Assembly: GCF_003315795.1 (NCBI RefSeq)
Contig: NZ_QMEY01000020.1
Location: 1-64,000 of the forward strand
Source of the DNA: Spongiactinospora rosea
GTDB lineage: Bacteria > Actinomycetota > Actinomycetes > Streptosporangiales > Streptosporangiaceae
Length of the DNA stretch: 64,000 nucleotides
Reading direction: 5' to 3'
Positions 32,861 to 41,205 of this stretch are shown one piece after another (the first letter of the stretch is position 1; every line of letters begins with the position of its first letter). Made by a program: the position numbers and the translations under genes. The notes under the pieces are model-generated. The model ran no database searches and was not told where the DNA came from. It was given only the letters and a program-made list of their open reading frames with translations.

Positions 32861-33036
32861 GACGAACTACGATTGGCGCTGAATGTGCGTGCGCTGTCAG
32901 CCGCATGTCACCGTTCGTCGACGGCGGCCCCCATCGGCGCGACCGTGACACGACCATGACATCGCGCGGACGAGGCGGGGACACGACCGGGCGACAGTGG
33001 ACGGAGTTGACCGGGGGGCGAGTTACGGAGCGTGCG

Positions 33037-33726
33037 GTGAAACTCGGCGGCGTGTCGCGAGTGTTGTTGATCGAGGACGACCCGGCCGTGCGGGAGGGCC
33101 TTGAGCTGGCCCTGACCCAGCATGGGCACCGGGTGCGGGCGGTGGAGTCCGGCGAGCAGGGGCTGGACCGGCTGCGGGCGGACATTCCCGATGTCGTGGT
33201 GCTGGATCTGATGTTGCCCGGCATCGACGGGTTCGAGGTGTGCCGTCGCATCAGGGCCGCCGGGGAGGTACCGATCATCATGCTGACCGCGCGCGGCGAC
33301 GACATGGACGTCGTGGCCGGGCTGGAGGCGGGCGCCGACGACTACGTGGTCAAGCCGGTGCAGCCGCGGGTGCTGGAGGCGCGCATCCGCGCGGTACTGC
33401 GGCGGGTCGGCCGGGAGCAGGCGGAGCTGGAGCGGTACGGGGACCTGACCATCGACCGGGCCGGGCTGGTGGTCGCCAACCGCGGCGAGCCGGTCAGCCT
33501 CGCCCCGACCGAACTGCGCCTGCTGCTCGAACTCTCCGCCACGCCGGGCCGGGTGCACAGCCGCCAGCAACTGCTGGAGTCGGTGTGGGATCACGGATAC
33601 TTCGGCGACTCGCGTCTGGTGGACGCGTGCGTGCAGCGGCTGCGCGCCAAGATCGAGGACGACTCGGCGGCGCCGGTCTACGTGCAGACGGTACGCGGGT
33701 TCGGCTATCGCTTCGGGCCGGTGTGA
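33037..33726 (+). CDS. OmpR/PhoB-type response regulator, CseB-like
   Basis: A 229-residue response regulator. The receiver (VLLIEDDPAVREGLELALTQ, phospho-acceptor Asp in VVVLDLMLPGIDGFEVCRRI, Lys in DDYVVKPVQP) precedes a winged-helix effector ending YVQTVRGFGYRFGP. The GLEAGADDYVVKP and IMLTAR segments are close to CseB, the cell-envelope stress regulator of Streptomyces. I chose the GTG at 33037 because GGAG lies 6 bases upstream; a GTG at 33052 is the alternative. The histidine kinase follows after 7 bases. No sigE-like gene is present here, unlike the Streptomyces sigE-cseABC locus. Confidence 0.9.
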   Translation: MKLGGVSRVLLIEDDPAVREGLELALTQHGHRVRAVESGEQGLDRLRADIPDVVVLDLMLPGIDGFEVCRRIRAAGEVPIIMLTARGDDMDVVAGLEAGADDYVVKPVQPRVLEARIRAVLRRVGREQAELERYGDLTIDRAGLVVANRGEPVSLAPTELRLLLELSATPGRVHSRQQLLESVWDHGYFGDSRLVDACVQRLRAKIEDDSAAPVYVQTVRGFGYRFGPV

Positions 33727-33733
33727 GCCGCCG

Positions 33734-35224
33734 GTGGCACCTCGGCCGAGCCTGGGGCTGCGCGCCCGGCTGCTGCTCGCCTTCGCTCTGCTGTGCGTGG
33801 TCACCTCGATGGCGGTGGCCGGCGCGATGTACCTCCCGGCCCGCACCTCCATCCTGGAACGGGCCCAGGACGCCGCGGTGCGGGAGACGACCAGCCGCCT
33901 GCAGGCGCTGTTCCCGCTGCGGACCGCGACGCCGGGCCCGCGGGACCTGGACATGATCGCCCACGCGGCGACCGACCACAGCGGCTCCGCGATCGCCACC
34001 TACGACGGGGTGCGGTCGCGGGCCGCGCCGGTACCGGGACCACCGGGACCCCCGGGGCGCGGCAGGCCGGCCACGGCTCCCCCGGCCCTTACGCCCCAGG
34101 CCGTTCCGAAAGGGCTGCGGCACCTGGTGGCCCGTGGCGAGGTCGGGTGGCAGCGTGTGCTGTGGGAGGGCCGGCCCTGGCTGATCATCGGCGTGCCGTT
34201 GCGGATCGCCGAGGGCGATGGGCAGGCGCGGCCGTCGGGCATCGAGGTCTATGTCGCGCGCAGCCTGCTCTCCGAACAGGAGAGCATCGACGAGCTGGCC
34301 ATGTGGGCCTGGTCCATCGGCGGGGCGGCGCTGGCGTTCGCGGTCGTCCTGGCGTTGCTGGCCACCCGGGGCGTACTGGGCCCGGTGCGCGAGCTGGGCC
34401 GGGCGGCGCGCCTGCTGGGCCAGGGCGAGCTGCGGACCAGGATCGCGGTACACGGCTCCGACGAGCTGGCCGACGTCGCGCGCACGTTCAACGACACGGC
34501 CGCGGAGCTGGAACGGCATGTCGAGCAGTTGCGCGCGATGGAGGCCGACGCCCGCCGGTTCGTGGCCGATGTGTCCCATGAGCTGCGCACCCCGCTGGCC
34601 ACGCTGGCCGCGGTCGCCGACGTCCTGGACGAGCAGGCGGCCGAGCTGCCCGAGCCCGCGGGCAGGGCCGCCCGGCTGGTCAGCCAGGAGACGCTCAGCC
34701 TCACCGGGCTGGTGAACGACCTCATCGAGATCAGCAGGTTCGACTCCGGCGTGGCGGCCCTCGCGCTGAACGAGATCGACATGGCCGAGCTGGTGGCCGC
34801 GACCCTGCGCACCCGGGGCTGGTCGGAGCAGGTGCGAACCGAGGTCCCGTCCGGGGTAACGGTACGGCTGGACCCGCGCCGGGTGGACGTCGTCCTCGCG
34901 AACCTGGTCGGCAACGCCCTGCGGCACGGCGAGCCGCCGGTGTCGGTACGGCTGAGCGCCGACGCGGACTGGATCACGGTGGAGGTCCGCGACCATGGGC
35001 CGGGGCTGGACGAGGCGGTGCTGCCGCATGTCTTCGACCGGTTCTACAAGGCCAGCGCGGCCAGGGCCAGGTCCGAGGGCAGCGGCCTCGGCCTGGCCAT
35101 CGCGCGGGAGAACGCGCGCCTGCACGAGGGTGACCTCACCGTCACCAACGCCCCGGACGGCGGCGCCGTCTTCACGCTGCGCCTGCCGCGCCGGGCGCCC
35201 GAAGCGGACGGAGACCGCGAATGA
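33734..35224 (+). CDS. Sensor histidine kinase, CseC-like
   Basis: A 496-residue membrane kinase. Two membrane segments (LLLAFALLCVVTSMAVAGAM near 12-31 and WSIGGAALAFAVVLALLA near 195) flank an extracytoplasmic sensor with a Pro/Gly-rich stretch (VPGPPGPPGRG). HAMP, HisKA (FVADVSHELRTPLATLAAVA, phospho-His) and HATPase (NLVGNALRHG; DHGPGLDEAVLPHVFDRFYK; SGLGLAIAREN) domains follow. The start is a GTG at 33734. The stop overlaps the lipoprotein start as ATGA, so the three genes form one operon that probably responds to envelope stress. Confidence 0.9.
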   Translation: MAPRPSLGLRARLLLAFALLCVVTSMAVAGAMYLPARTSILERAQDAAVRETTSRLQALFPLRTATPGPRDLDMIAHAATDHSGSAIATYDGVRSRAAPVPGPPGPPGRGRPATAPPALTPQAVPKGLRHLVARGEVGWQRVLWEGRPWLIIGVPLRIAEGDGQARPSGIEVYVARSLLSEQESIDELAMWAWSIGGAALAFAVVLALLATRGVLGPVRELGRAARLLGQGELRTRIAVHGSDELADVARTFNDTAAELERHVEQLRAMEADARRFVADVSHELRTPLATLAAVADVLDEQAAELPEPAGRAARLVSQETLSLTGLVNDLIEISRFDSGVAALALNEIDMAELVAATLRTRGWSEQVRTEVPSGVTVRLDPRRVDVVLANLVGNALRHGEPPVSVRLSADADWITVEVRDHGPGLDEAVLPHVFDRFYKASAARARSEGSGLGLAIARENARLHEGDLTVTNAPDGGAVFTLRLPRRAPEADGDRE

Positions 35225-35697
35225 GACGCGGGCTCGCCGCGGGTCTGCTGGCGCTCGTCGCCGTGGCCGGCTGCGGCGTGCAGCCCAGCGACCCCATCCC
35301 CGCGGGCGAACCGCCCAGCGGATCCGTCCGGCCTCCCGCGAAGGTCACGCTCTACCTGCTGAAGAACGGGCGGCTCAGCGCCGTGAAACGGCCTCGGCCC
35401 GATGACCGTCCCCTGTTCCCCGGGGACACGCTCGCGCTGCTGGCGGCCGGACCCGACGCCAAGGAGAAGGCGCGAGGGTTCACCACCGAGGTCCCGCGCG
35501 AAGCCGGCCCGTTCTCGGCGATCGTCAGGCCGCCCGGCCAGGTGGTGGTGAACCTGTCCGTTCCGGCGAAGGGCCTGTCCGAACGCGCCGTCGAGCAGAT
35601 CGCGTGCACGGCCGCCGCCGCGGGGCCGGAACCTCCTGCCCAGGTCACCGTCGTCGGCACCGGGCGGAGTATCAGCCCCCGCGACTGCCCGAGGTGA
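35221..35697 (+). CDS. Lipoprotein with GerMN-like domain, third gene of the two-component operon
   Basis: A 158-residue lipoprotein: MRRGLAAGLLALVAVAGCGV has a lipobox ending at Cys18. The mature part (VTLYLLKNGRLSAVKRP, LALLAAGPDAKEKARGFTTE, VVVNLSVPAKGLSERAVEQI, ACTAAAAG) resembles the GerMN/sporulation-lipoprotein fold. Lipoproteins linked to Cse-type systems, such as CseA, modulate the sensor kinase; here the gene is downstream instead of upstream. Its start overlaps the kinase stop by 4 bases and its 3' end overlaps the convergent CBS-BON gene by 26 bases. Confidence 0.82.
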   Translation: MRRGLAAGLLALVAVAGCGVQPSDPIPAGEPPSGSVRPPAKVTLYLLKNGRLSAVKRPRPDDRPLFPGDTLALLAAGPDAKEKARGFTTEVPREAGPFSAIVRPPGQVVVNLSVPAKGLSERAVEQIACTAAAAGPEPPAQVTVVGTGRSISPRDCPR

Positions 35698-36340
35698 CGT
35701 CGTCGGTGGCGAAGTCGAGGTCGGCGTTGACCTCGATGAGGCCCTCCACACCGCGGATCGACTCCACGACCGCGGCGACCTGCGAACGGCGGTCGAGCCG
35801 TCCCTTGACCGTCGCGATCCCCTCCAGTACCTCCACGACCACGTCCCCGTCCGGGACCGACAGCCGCCGCAGCAGCTCGCCCACGTCCTGCCGGATCGCC
35901 TCGGCGGAGCGGACGAAGACCTTCAGGAGGTCCCGCTGGCTCACCGCGCCGACCAGTACCCCGGTCATCGTGTCGACCACCGGGAGATGCTTGACGCGGT
36001 GGTCGGCCATCATCCGGGCGGCCTCGCGGACCGTGGTGTTCCTGGTCACCATGATCGGCGGGGTGGTCATCAGCTCCCGCGCCGTGCACCCCCGCGCCTT
36101 CAGATGGTCCCGGTAGGACGCGTGCCCCTCGAACAGATCGTCCGCATCGCGGTACGGATCGGTCTCGTGGAACAGCAGATCGTGTTCCGACACCACGCCG
36201 ACCGGCCTGCGCGCGTCGTCCACGACGGTGAGCGCCCCCGCGTCGAACCGCCGGATCGTGGCGATGAGCTCCCCGAACGGCGTCTCCGGCCGGACCGCCA
36301 CCGCACACCGGCTCATCACCTCGCCGACCTTCATCCACAT
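35672..36340 (-). CDS. CBS-domain pair with C-terminal BON domain
   Basis: A 222-residue cytoplasmic protein. Two CBS domains (VGEVMSRCAVAVRPETPFGE to VGVVSEHDLLFHE, and ARELMTTPPIMVTRNTTVRE to LVGAVSQRDLL) bind adenosyl nucleotides in many homologues. The C-terminal BON domain reads VVVEVLEGIATVKGRLDRRS and VEGLIEVNADL. Such proteins accompany universal stress proteins in hypoxia-type regulons of actinobacteria. The ATG at 36340 follows AGGAGG. It lies 10 bases after the universal stress gene on the same strand, so the two form an operon. Confidence 0.9.
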   Translation of the reverse strand: MWMKVGEVMSRCAVAVRPETPFGELIATIRRFDAGALTVVDDARRPVGVVSEHDLLFHETDPYRDADDLFEGHASYRDHLKARGCTARELMTTPPIMVTRNTTVREAARMMADHRVKHLPVVDTMTGVLVGAVSQRDLLKVFVRSAEAIRQDVGELLRRLSVPDGDVVVEVLEGIATVKGRLDRRSQVAAVVESIRGVEGLIEVNADLDFATDDVTSGSRGG

Positions 36341-36350
36341 GACGACCTCC

Positions 36351-37241
36351 TCAGATCCGTGTCCTGGTGTCCGGCCGCCCGCCCGCGGCCATGATCGGGG
36401 CCTTGCCGACCACCGCCACCGGGCAGGGGGCGTGCCGCAGGGCCGCCTTCGGCACGCCGCCCAGCCGGCCGGGGCCGTGCCCCACCACGAGCAGGCTCGC
36501 CGTACCGGCCGCGGACCGAACCGCCTCCACCGGCGGGCACGCCGAGAACCGCGTCTCGACCCGCACCCCGGCATGGGCCTCGCGCCACGGCGCGAGGCGT
36601 TCGGCCATGGCCCGCTCACCGGCACGGACGGTCGCCTCCACATCCGGCACCGGAGCCATCGCCGGGCCCCACGCCATCAGCGCCGGGGTCCTGGCATGAA
36701 CGACCAGCAGCGGGACCTGGCGCAGCTCCGCCTCACCGAACGCGAACGCGAACTGCTCATCGTGCGGCTCCTCCCCCAGCGCCAGCACCACCGGCCCACG
36801 ATGGGCGCCGCCCGGTAGCGGCCCAGGACCGCGTACCACGACGACCGGGCAGTCGGCCTCCCCGGCCACCTGAACGGCGACCGAACCCAGCAGCGTGGTG
36901 GCCACCCGGCCCAGCCCGCGCGATCCCACGACCACCAGCTCAGCGCGCCCGGACAGCTCGATCAGCAGCTCGGCGGCCGGGCCCTCGCGCAGCTCGGCGC
37001 GCACCTCACCGATGGAACTGGACTCGCGGACACGGCGCACGCCGTGCTCCAGCACGTGCCAGGCGGCCTTGCGCAGATGTTCCTTCGCGCCGGACGCGGC
37101 CGACCCGTACGGCCACTGCCAGGCGTGCGCGACGGTCAGCGGCAGTCTCCTCAGCTCCGCCTCGTCCATCGCCCAGTCCAGGGCCTGCATCGCGAAATCC
37201 GACCCGTCGTAGCCGACGGCCACTCCGTGCGGTTTCGTCAT
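36351..37241 (-). CDS. Tandem-domain universal stress protein
   Basis: A 296-residue protein with two UspA domains. The first has VAVGYDGSDFAMQALDWAMD and the ATP-binding-type loop VVVGSRGLGRVATTLLGSVA. The second has a modified loop (LLVVGHGPGRLGGVPKAALR). It probably binds ATP and acts in dormancy or redox stress. The ATG at 37241 is 8 bases after GCGAGG; the ATG at 37247 is too close. It is followed by the CBS-BON gene and diverges from a second universal stress gene at 37447. Confidence 0.9.
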   Translation of the reverse strand: MTKPHGVAVGYDGSDFAMQALDWAMDEAELRRLPLTVAHAWQWPYGSAASGAKEHLRKAAWHVLEHGVRRVRESSSIGEVRAELREGPAAELLIELSGRAELVVVGSRGLGRVATTLLGSVAVQVAGEADCPVVVVRGPGPLPGGAHRGPVVLALGEEPHDEQFAFAFGEAELRQVPLLVVHARTPALMAWGPAMAPVPDVEATVRAGERAMAERLAPWREAHAGVRVETRFSACPPVEAVRSAAGTASLLVVGHGPGRLGGVPKAALRHAPCPVAVVGKAPIMAAGGRPDTRTRI

Positions 37242-37297
37242 CGTCATCACCTCGCCACCATGCTGCTGCGAGGGGGAACGCACGCGTCAGAGTCGAA

Positions 37298-37317
37298 GGT
37301 CCCGATCATCAGGGACC
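37298..37317. promoter_or_regulatory. Inverted repeat between divergent universal stress genes
   Basis: GGTCCC-GATCATCA-GGGACC is a perfect 6-8-6 inverted repeat, 57 bases upstream of the minus-strand usp gene and 130 before the plus-strand one. The arms run opposite to a DosR box (GGGAC-N-GTCCC), so it is not a canonical one. A regulator site is possible but unproven. Confidence 0.35.
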
Positions 37318-37446
37318 CTTGCCGAGTCGTACACGATCCCGTTCCACGCGAACGGCCCGGTAAACCCGGCACCGGCATGATCCCCGCGTCCGGAACATGG
37401 CCGGTCCGCGTACGGGTAGAGGACGGCGGCCGGGAAGGACGTCATC

Positions 37447-38316
37447 GTGACAAGACCGATCATCGTCGGGGTCGACGGCTCCGGGCCGTCGCTCCAAGCA
37501 GCGAGCTGGGCCGGGGCCGAGGCGGCTCTTCATGGGGCGCCGCTGCGGATTCTGCACGCCGCGCTGAGGTGGTCCTACGACGTGCCGCTCGTCCCCCAGC
37601 CCGCGGGCTGGGACGCCGACGCGCGATCCGGCGCGGCGGAAATGCTGCGCCAGGCGACCCTGCGCGCCCGTGCGGGCAGGCCGCGCCTGGACGTCACCGC
37701 TGAGATCGTCGACGGCGGGGCGGCGGACGCGCTGGTCGCCGCCACGGAAGAAGCCCGGCTGCTGGTCGTGGGGAACCGGGGCCGCGGCGGGTTCACCGAA
37801 CTGCTGCTGGGCTCGGTCAGCCGCACGGTCACCGCGCGCGCCTCATGCCCGGTGGCGGTCGTCCGGTGGACATCCGGCGACGATTCAGGCGATCAGGGCG
37901 ATGTCGTGGTGGGCGTCACCGGACGGCCCGGCCAGGACGACGTCCTGGACTTCGCGTTCGGCGAGGCCGGACTTCGGGGCGTGGGCGTACTGGCCGTACA
38001 CGCCTGGCGGCACCCCGCGCGGCTCGCACCCGGCGACATACAGCCGCCGGTCTACGACATCGATGAGGTCGGCCGCGAGGAGGAACGCCTGGTCGCCGTG
38101 GCCCTGGCCGGACGGATGGAGGCGTTCCCCGATGTGCCGTCGACCCGGCGGGTCGTCCACGCGCACCCGGCCAAGGCGTTGATCGCCGCCTCGGCCCACG
38201 CGTCCCTCGTCGTCATCGGCGCCCACGCCGAACGCCTCACCCGCCCCGGCCTCGGCTCGATCGCCCACGCCATCACCCACCACGGCCACTCCCCCGTGGT
38301 GGTCGTACGCCACTGA
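37447..38316 (+). CDS. Tandem-domain universal stress protein
   Basis: A 289-residue protein with two UspA domains. The N-terminal one has IIVGVDGSGPSLQAASWAGA and the full ATP-binding loop VVGNRGRGGFTELLLGSVSR; the C-terminal loop VIGAHAERLTRPGLGSIAHA is less canonical. GTG at 37447 follows AAGGA. It diverges from the other universal stress gene and the CBS-BON gene, making a small stress module. A hairpin terminator overlaps its stop codon. Confidence 0.9.
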   Translation: MTRPIIVGVDGSGPSLQAASWAGAEAALHGAPLRILHAALRWSYDVPLVPQPAGWDADARSGAAEMLRQATLRARAGRPRLDVTAEIVDGGAADALVAATEEARLLVVGNRGRGGFTELLLGSVSRTVTARASCPVAVVRWTSGDDSGDQGDVVVGVTGRPGQDDVLDFAFGEAGLRGVGVLAVHAWRHPARLAPGDIQPPVYDIDEVGREEERLVAVALAGRMEAFPDVPSTRRVVHAHPAKALIAASAHASLVVIGAHAERLTRPGLGSIAHAITHHGHSPVVVVRH

Positions 38317-38338
38317 CCGCCGGATGAGCCCGGCGGTC
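38315..38338 (+). terminator. Hairpin after the universal stress gene
   Basis: GACCGCCGG-ATGAGC-CCGGCGGTC is a perfect 9-bp stem with a 6-base loop, overlapping the end of the stop codon. No U-tract follows. Confidence 0.65.
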
Positions 38339-38377
38339 TGAGGGTGACGCCGGGGCCTTCTCAGGCGGCGACCAGGG

Positions 38378-39196
38378 TCAGGCGGGGCGGCGGGCGGGGA
38401 GCGGGCTCGCGCGGGTGATCAGGGCCGCCGCGGTCCCCAGGATGGGGAGCCCGGCCACGACGGCGATCACGAATGCCCACGGTACGGCGATCGTGGCGGG
38501 ATCGCCGGGGCCGTACGACGTCATCGGCCGGCTGAGCGCCACGCCCGTCATCGTTCCGGCCGCCAGTCCGACCAGCGCGCCCAGCCCGGAGATGTAGAGC
38601 GCCTGACCGGCCACGATCACCCGCAACGTGCCCGGCGGGGCGCCGATGGCCGCCATCGTGGCCCGTTCGGGGCGCATGTCGGTCGCCGCGAGGCGGGTGG
38701 CGGCCAGCAGCAGGGACCGCTCGCCGACCAGAGCGCGGGCGATGGCCACCCGCTGGCTCTGGCCGCCGGACAGCTCGTCCGGAAACCGGTCGGCGAGGTC
38801 GGCCACGCCGACCTCCGTCAGCACCGCCATGGCCTCCTCGCGGGCCCGGCGTGATCGCACGCCGTCCAGTTCGCGGGGCAGCATGACGTTCTCCGCCGCG
38901 GTCAGCGACGTGATCAGGTTGAGGTCCTGGAAGACGTAGCCGACGCTGCGGCGGCGCAGCGCCGCCAGGTCGCGTACCGCGGCGAGGTCCTGCCCGCCGA
39001 TGCGCACCGTCCCGGAAGTGGGCCGGTCCAGCCCGCCCGCGACGTTGAGCAGCGTGGACTTGCCCGCGCCGGACGGTCCCATGACCGCGACCAGCTCGCC
39101 CTGGCCGACGTCGAGGCTCACGCCCCGCAGCGCGTGTACGGCCGTCGCCCCTTCGCCGTGGACTCTGGCCACCTCGGCCAGCCGTACGACCGTCAT
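38378..39196 (-). pseudogene. ABC transporter ATPase fused to the tail of an FtsX-type permease by internal deletion
   Basis: The 272-codon frame begins as a normal MacB/LolD-type ATPase: Walker A GPSGAGKST (40-48), Q-loop VFQDLNLITSLTAAENV and signature LSGGQ (142-146). After VAIARALVGERSLLLA (about residue 165) it jumps to ATRLAATDMRPERATMAAIG and three membrane segments, which are the end of an FtsX permease. Walker B, the D-loop, the switch His and most of the permease are missing. The junction is near 38700. The product cannot hydrolyse ATP normally. It starts inside the PadR stop codon (ATGA). The intact ancestor was a PadR-ATPase-permease operon. Confidence 0.85.
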
Positions 39197-39702
39197 CTTT
39201 CCTCCTTGAGAACGGCCTCGCAGTGGTCCAGCCACCGTTGCTCGGCCTCGGCCTGGAAGATCATGGAGTCGAGCACGAGCCGCTGGGCGGCGCCCTGCGC
39301 GGTGTCCCGTTTGGCCTTGGTCAGCCGTTGCAGCGCGGACATGGTCGCGGTCCGCTGCCTGCGGATGACCTCGGCGACGTCCACCTCTTTGGCGGCGACC
39401 GCCATGGCCAGCTTGATGACCAGTTCGTCGCGCGGGCGGTCGGACTGGACGACGGGCGTGCTGAACCATCGCTCCATCTCCGTCCGGCCAGCCGCGGTGA
39501 TCGCGTAGACCACCCGGCACTGCTCGTCCGGCTCGCCCGGTTCCACCAGGCCGTCGCGCTCCATCCGGGACAGCGTCGTGTAGACCTGGCCGATGTTGAG
39601 CGGCCAGGTCGCCCCCGTCAACGCCTCGAACTCCCCTCTCAGCTGGTAGCCGTACCGGGGCCCCGTACTGAGCAGGGCCAGCAGCCCGTGCTTGATCGAC
39701 AT
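39193..39702 (-). CDS. PadR-family regulator
   Basis: A 169-residue PadR repressor of the type that controls ABC exporters: SIKHGLLALLSTGPRYGYQL, NIGQVYTTLSRMERDGLVEP and a C-terminal helical dimerisation domain with EVIRRQRTATMSALQRLTKA. It is the first gene of an operon with the deleted ABC gene, which its stop codon overlaps. There is no Shine-Dalgarno sequence before the ATG at 39702, and a 24-bp operator abuts it, so the transcript is probably leaderless and autorepressed. Confidence 0.92.
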   Translation of the reverse strand: MSIKHGLLALLSTGPRYGYQLRGEFEALTGATWPLNIGQVYTTLSRMERDGLVEPGEPDEQCRVVYAITAAGRTEMERWFSTPVVQSDRPRDELVIKLAMAVAAKEVDVAEVIRRQRTATMSALQRLTKAKRDTAQGAAQRLVLDSMIFQAEAEQRWLDHCEAVLKEER

Positions 39703-39704
39703 GG

Positions 39705-39728
39705 ATACCGAGTATGCATACGCGGTAT
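39705..39728. promoter_or_regulatory. Operator of the padR operon
   Basis: From 39705 to 39728 the sequence is an inverted repeat of 24 bases with one mismatched pair. Outer arms are ATACCG/CGGTAT and the centre GTATGCATAC is itself perfectly palindromic. It begins 3 bases upstream of the padR start codon. PadR sites are typically of this AT-rich inverted type. Confidence 0.75.
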
Positions 39729-39768
39729 GCCCTGCGCAAGCGGAACCGCCGGCCCTGCTCGGCCGAGA

Positions 39769-41205
39769 TCAGGTGACGGGCTCGCCGAACCAGCGGGTGA
39801 GGTGGTCGTCCAGGTCCCGCTGATCGTCGCCGATCCATGCGACGTGGCCGTCGGGGCGGAGCAGGAGGCACGGAACGTCCACCGCCGCGGTGGGGTCCGC
39901 GAGGTGATCGACCCGGTCGGACCAGCCGCCGGGGGTCAGGCGTCCGGTGCGGTCCAGCAGCAGGCCGCGGCCGCGGCGCAGCAGATCGTAGAGGCGGCCC
40001 TGTTCCACCTCGATGTCGCGCAGGCGGCGGCCCACCAGGTCGGGACCTTCGCCGAAGTCGTAGCGGACGCCGATAGCGGTGATCTTCTCGATCAGGCGGC
40101 GGTTGACCTCGTCGAAGTCCATCAGCTCGGTGAGCAGCCCGCGCACGGCCCGCGGGCCCGGTTCGGGGGACATGAGTTCCAACTGGGCGCGGGTGTTGTC
40201 CAGTACGTCCGCGGCGACCGGATGGCGTTCGGAATGGTAGGTGTCCAGCAGGGTCTCCGGCGCCCAGCCGCGGATCTGCGCGGCCAGTTTCCAGCCGAGG
40301 TTGAACGCGTCCTGAACGCCCAGGTTGAGGCCCTGCCCGCCGATGGGCGGATGGATGTGCGCCGCGTCTCCGGCCAGCAGCACCCGCCCGGACCGATAGC
40401 GTTCGGCCAGCCGGGTGGCGTCCCCGAACCGGGACGACCAGCGCGGGGAGTGCACGCCGAAATCGGTTCCCGCGACGGCGCGCAACCGCTGCCGGAAATC
40501 CTCGATGGTGGGCGGTATCGAGTGATCGCCGACCTCCGCGGCGGGCACCACGACGCTGTAGACCCCTTCACCGAAAGGGCGGAGCCAGAATCGATGGTGG
40601 GGCTCGCGAATTCCGGCCAGCGTGGCGGCGATCTCTTCCGCGGGTACGCCCACTTCCATTTCGCCCATCAGCGTGTCGGTCCGTGCGGGCTCACCGGGAA
40701 AACCGACACCGAGCAGTTTGCGCACCGTACTGCGCGCGCCGTCACAGCCGACGAGATAACGCGAACGCAGCCGTTCGCCGCCTGCCGGCTCGACGGTCAC
40801 GCCCTCGTCGTCCTGCTCGATGCCGGCCACCGCGCAACCGCGCCGGACCTGCGCGCCCAGCCCGATCGCGTGCTCTTCGAGCAGGCGGGCGATGACCGGC
40901 TGCGGGATTCCCAGCAAATAGGCGTGCGCGGAATCCAGGCCCTTGGGGGCGGGCTTCGGGATGGCGGCGAAGAAACCGCCGGCCGGACGCCTTCTTCCGT
41001 GCTGGAGAACGCGCTCCAGCAGTCCGCGCATCGCCATGAGTTCGAGACTGCGAATATGCAGCCCGACGATGCGGACGAACGAAACGGGCTCGGCTTCCTT
41101 CTCCAGGACGAGGACCCGCACATCGTGCAGCCGCAGTTCGGCGGCCAGCATCGCGCCGGTCGGGCCGCATCCGGCGATGATCACGTCGAATTCAGGGGAG
41201 TTCAC
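39769..41205 (-). CDS. rox: FAD-dependent monooxygenase, rifampicin monooxygenase (Rox) type
   Basis: A 478-residue class A flavoprotein monooxygenase. It has the FAD motif VIIAGCGPTGAMLAAELRLH, the DG motif YLVGCDGARSTVRKLLGVGF and the second FAD motif GRVLLAGDAAHIHPPIGGQG. Segments such as GLHIRSLELMAMRGLLERVL, PVGGFF-like AGGFFAAIPKP, AVAGTDFGVHSPRW and EKITAIGVRYDFGEGPDLVG agree with what I recall of rifampicin monooxygenases, which hydroxylate and linearise rifamycins using NADPH. The length agrees. Resistance is an inference from family. The GTG at 41205 follows AAAGG by 8 bases. I could not identify a rifamycin-associated promoter element. Confidence 0.82.
   Translation of the reverse strand: MNSPEFDVIIAGCGPTGAMLAAELRLHDVRVLVLEKEAEPVSFVRIVGLHIRSLELMAMRGLLERVLQHGRRRPAGGFFAAIPKPAPKGLDSAHAYLLGIPQPVIARLLEEHAIGLGAQVRRGCAVAGIEQDDEGVTVEPAGGERLRSRYLVGCDGARSTVRKLLGVGFPGEPARTDTLMGEMEVGVPAEEIAATLAGIREPHHRFWLRPFGEGVYSVVVPAAEVGDHSIPPTIEDFRQRLRAVAGTDFGVHSPRWSSRFGDATRLAERYRSGRVLLAGDAAHIHPPIGGQGLNLGVQDAFNLGWKLAAQIRGWAPETLLDTYHSERHPVAADVLDNTRAQLELMSPEPGPRAVRGLLTELMDFDEVNRRLIEKITAIGVRYDFGEGPDLVGRRLRDIEVEQGRLYDLLRRGRGLLLDRTGRLTPGGWSDRVDHLADPTAAVDVPCLLLRPDGHVAWIGDDQRDLDDHLTRWFGEPVT

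Noticed and set aside
37298..37317. DosR box upstream of universal stress genes
   Set aside because: The arms are GGTCCC...GGGACC, the reverse of the GGGAC...GTCCC order in DosR sites.
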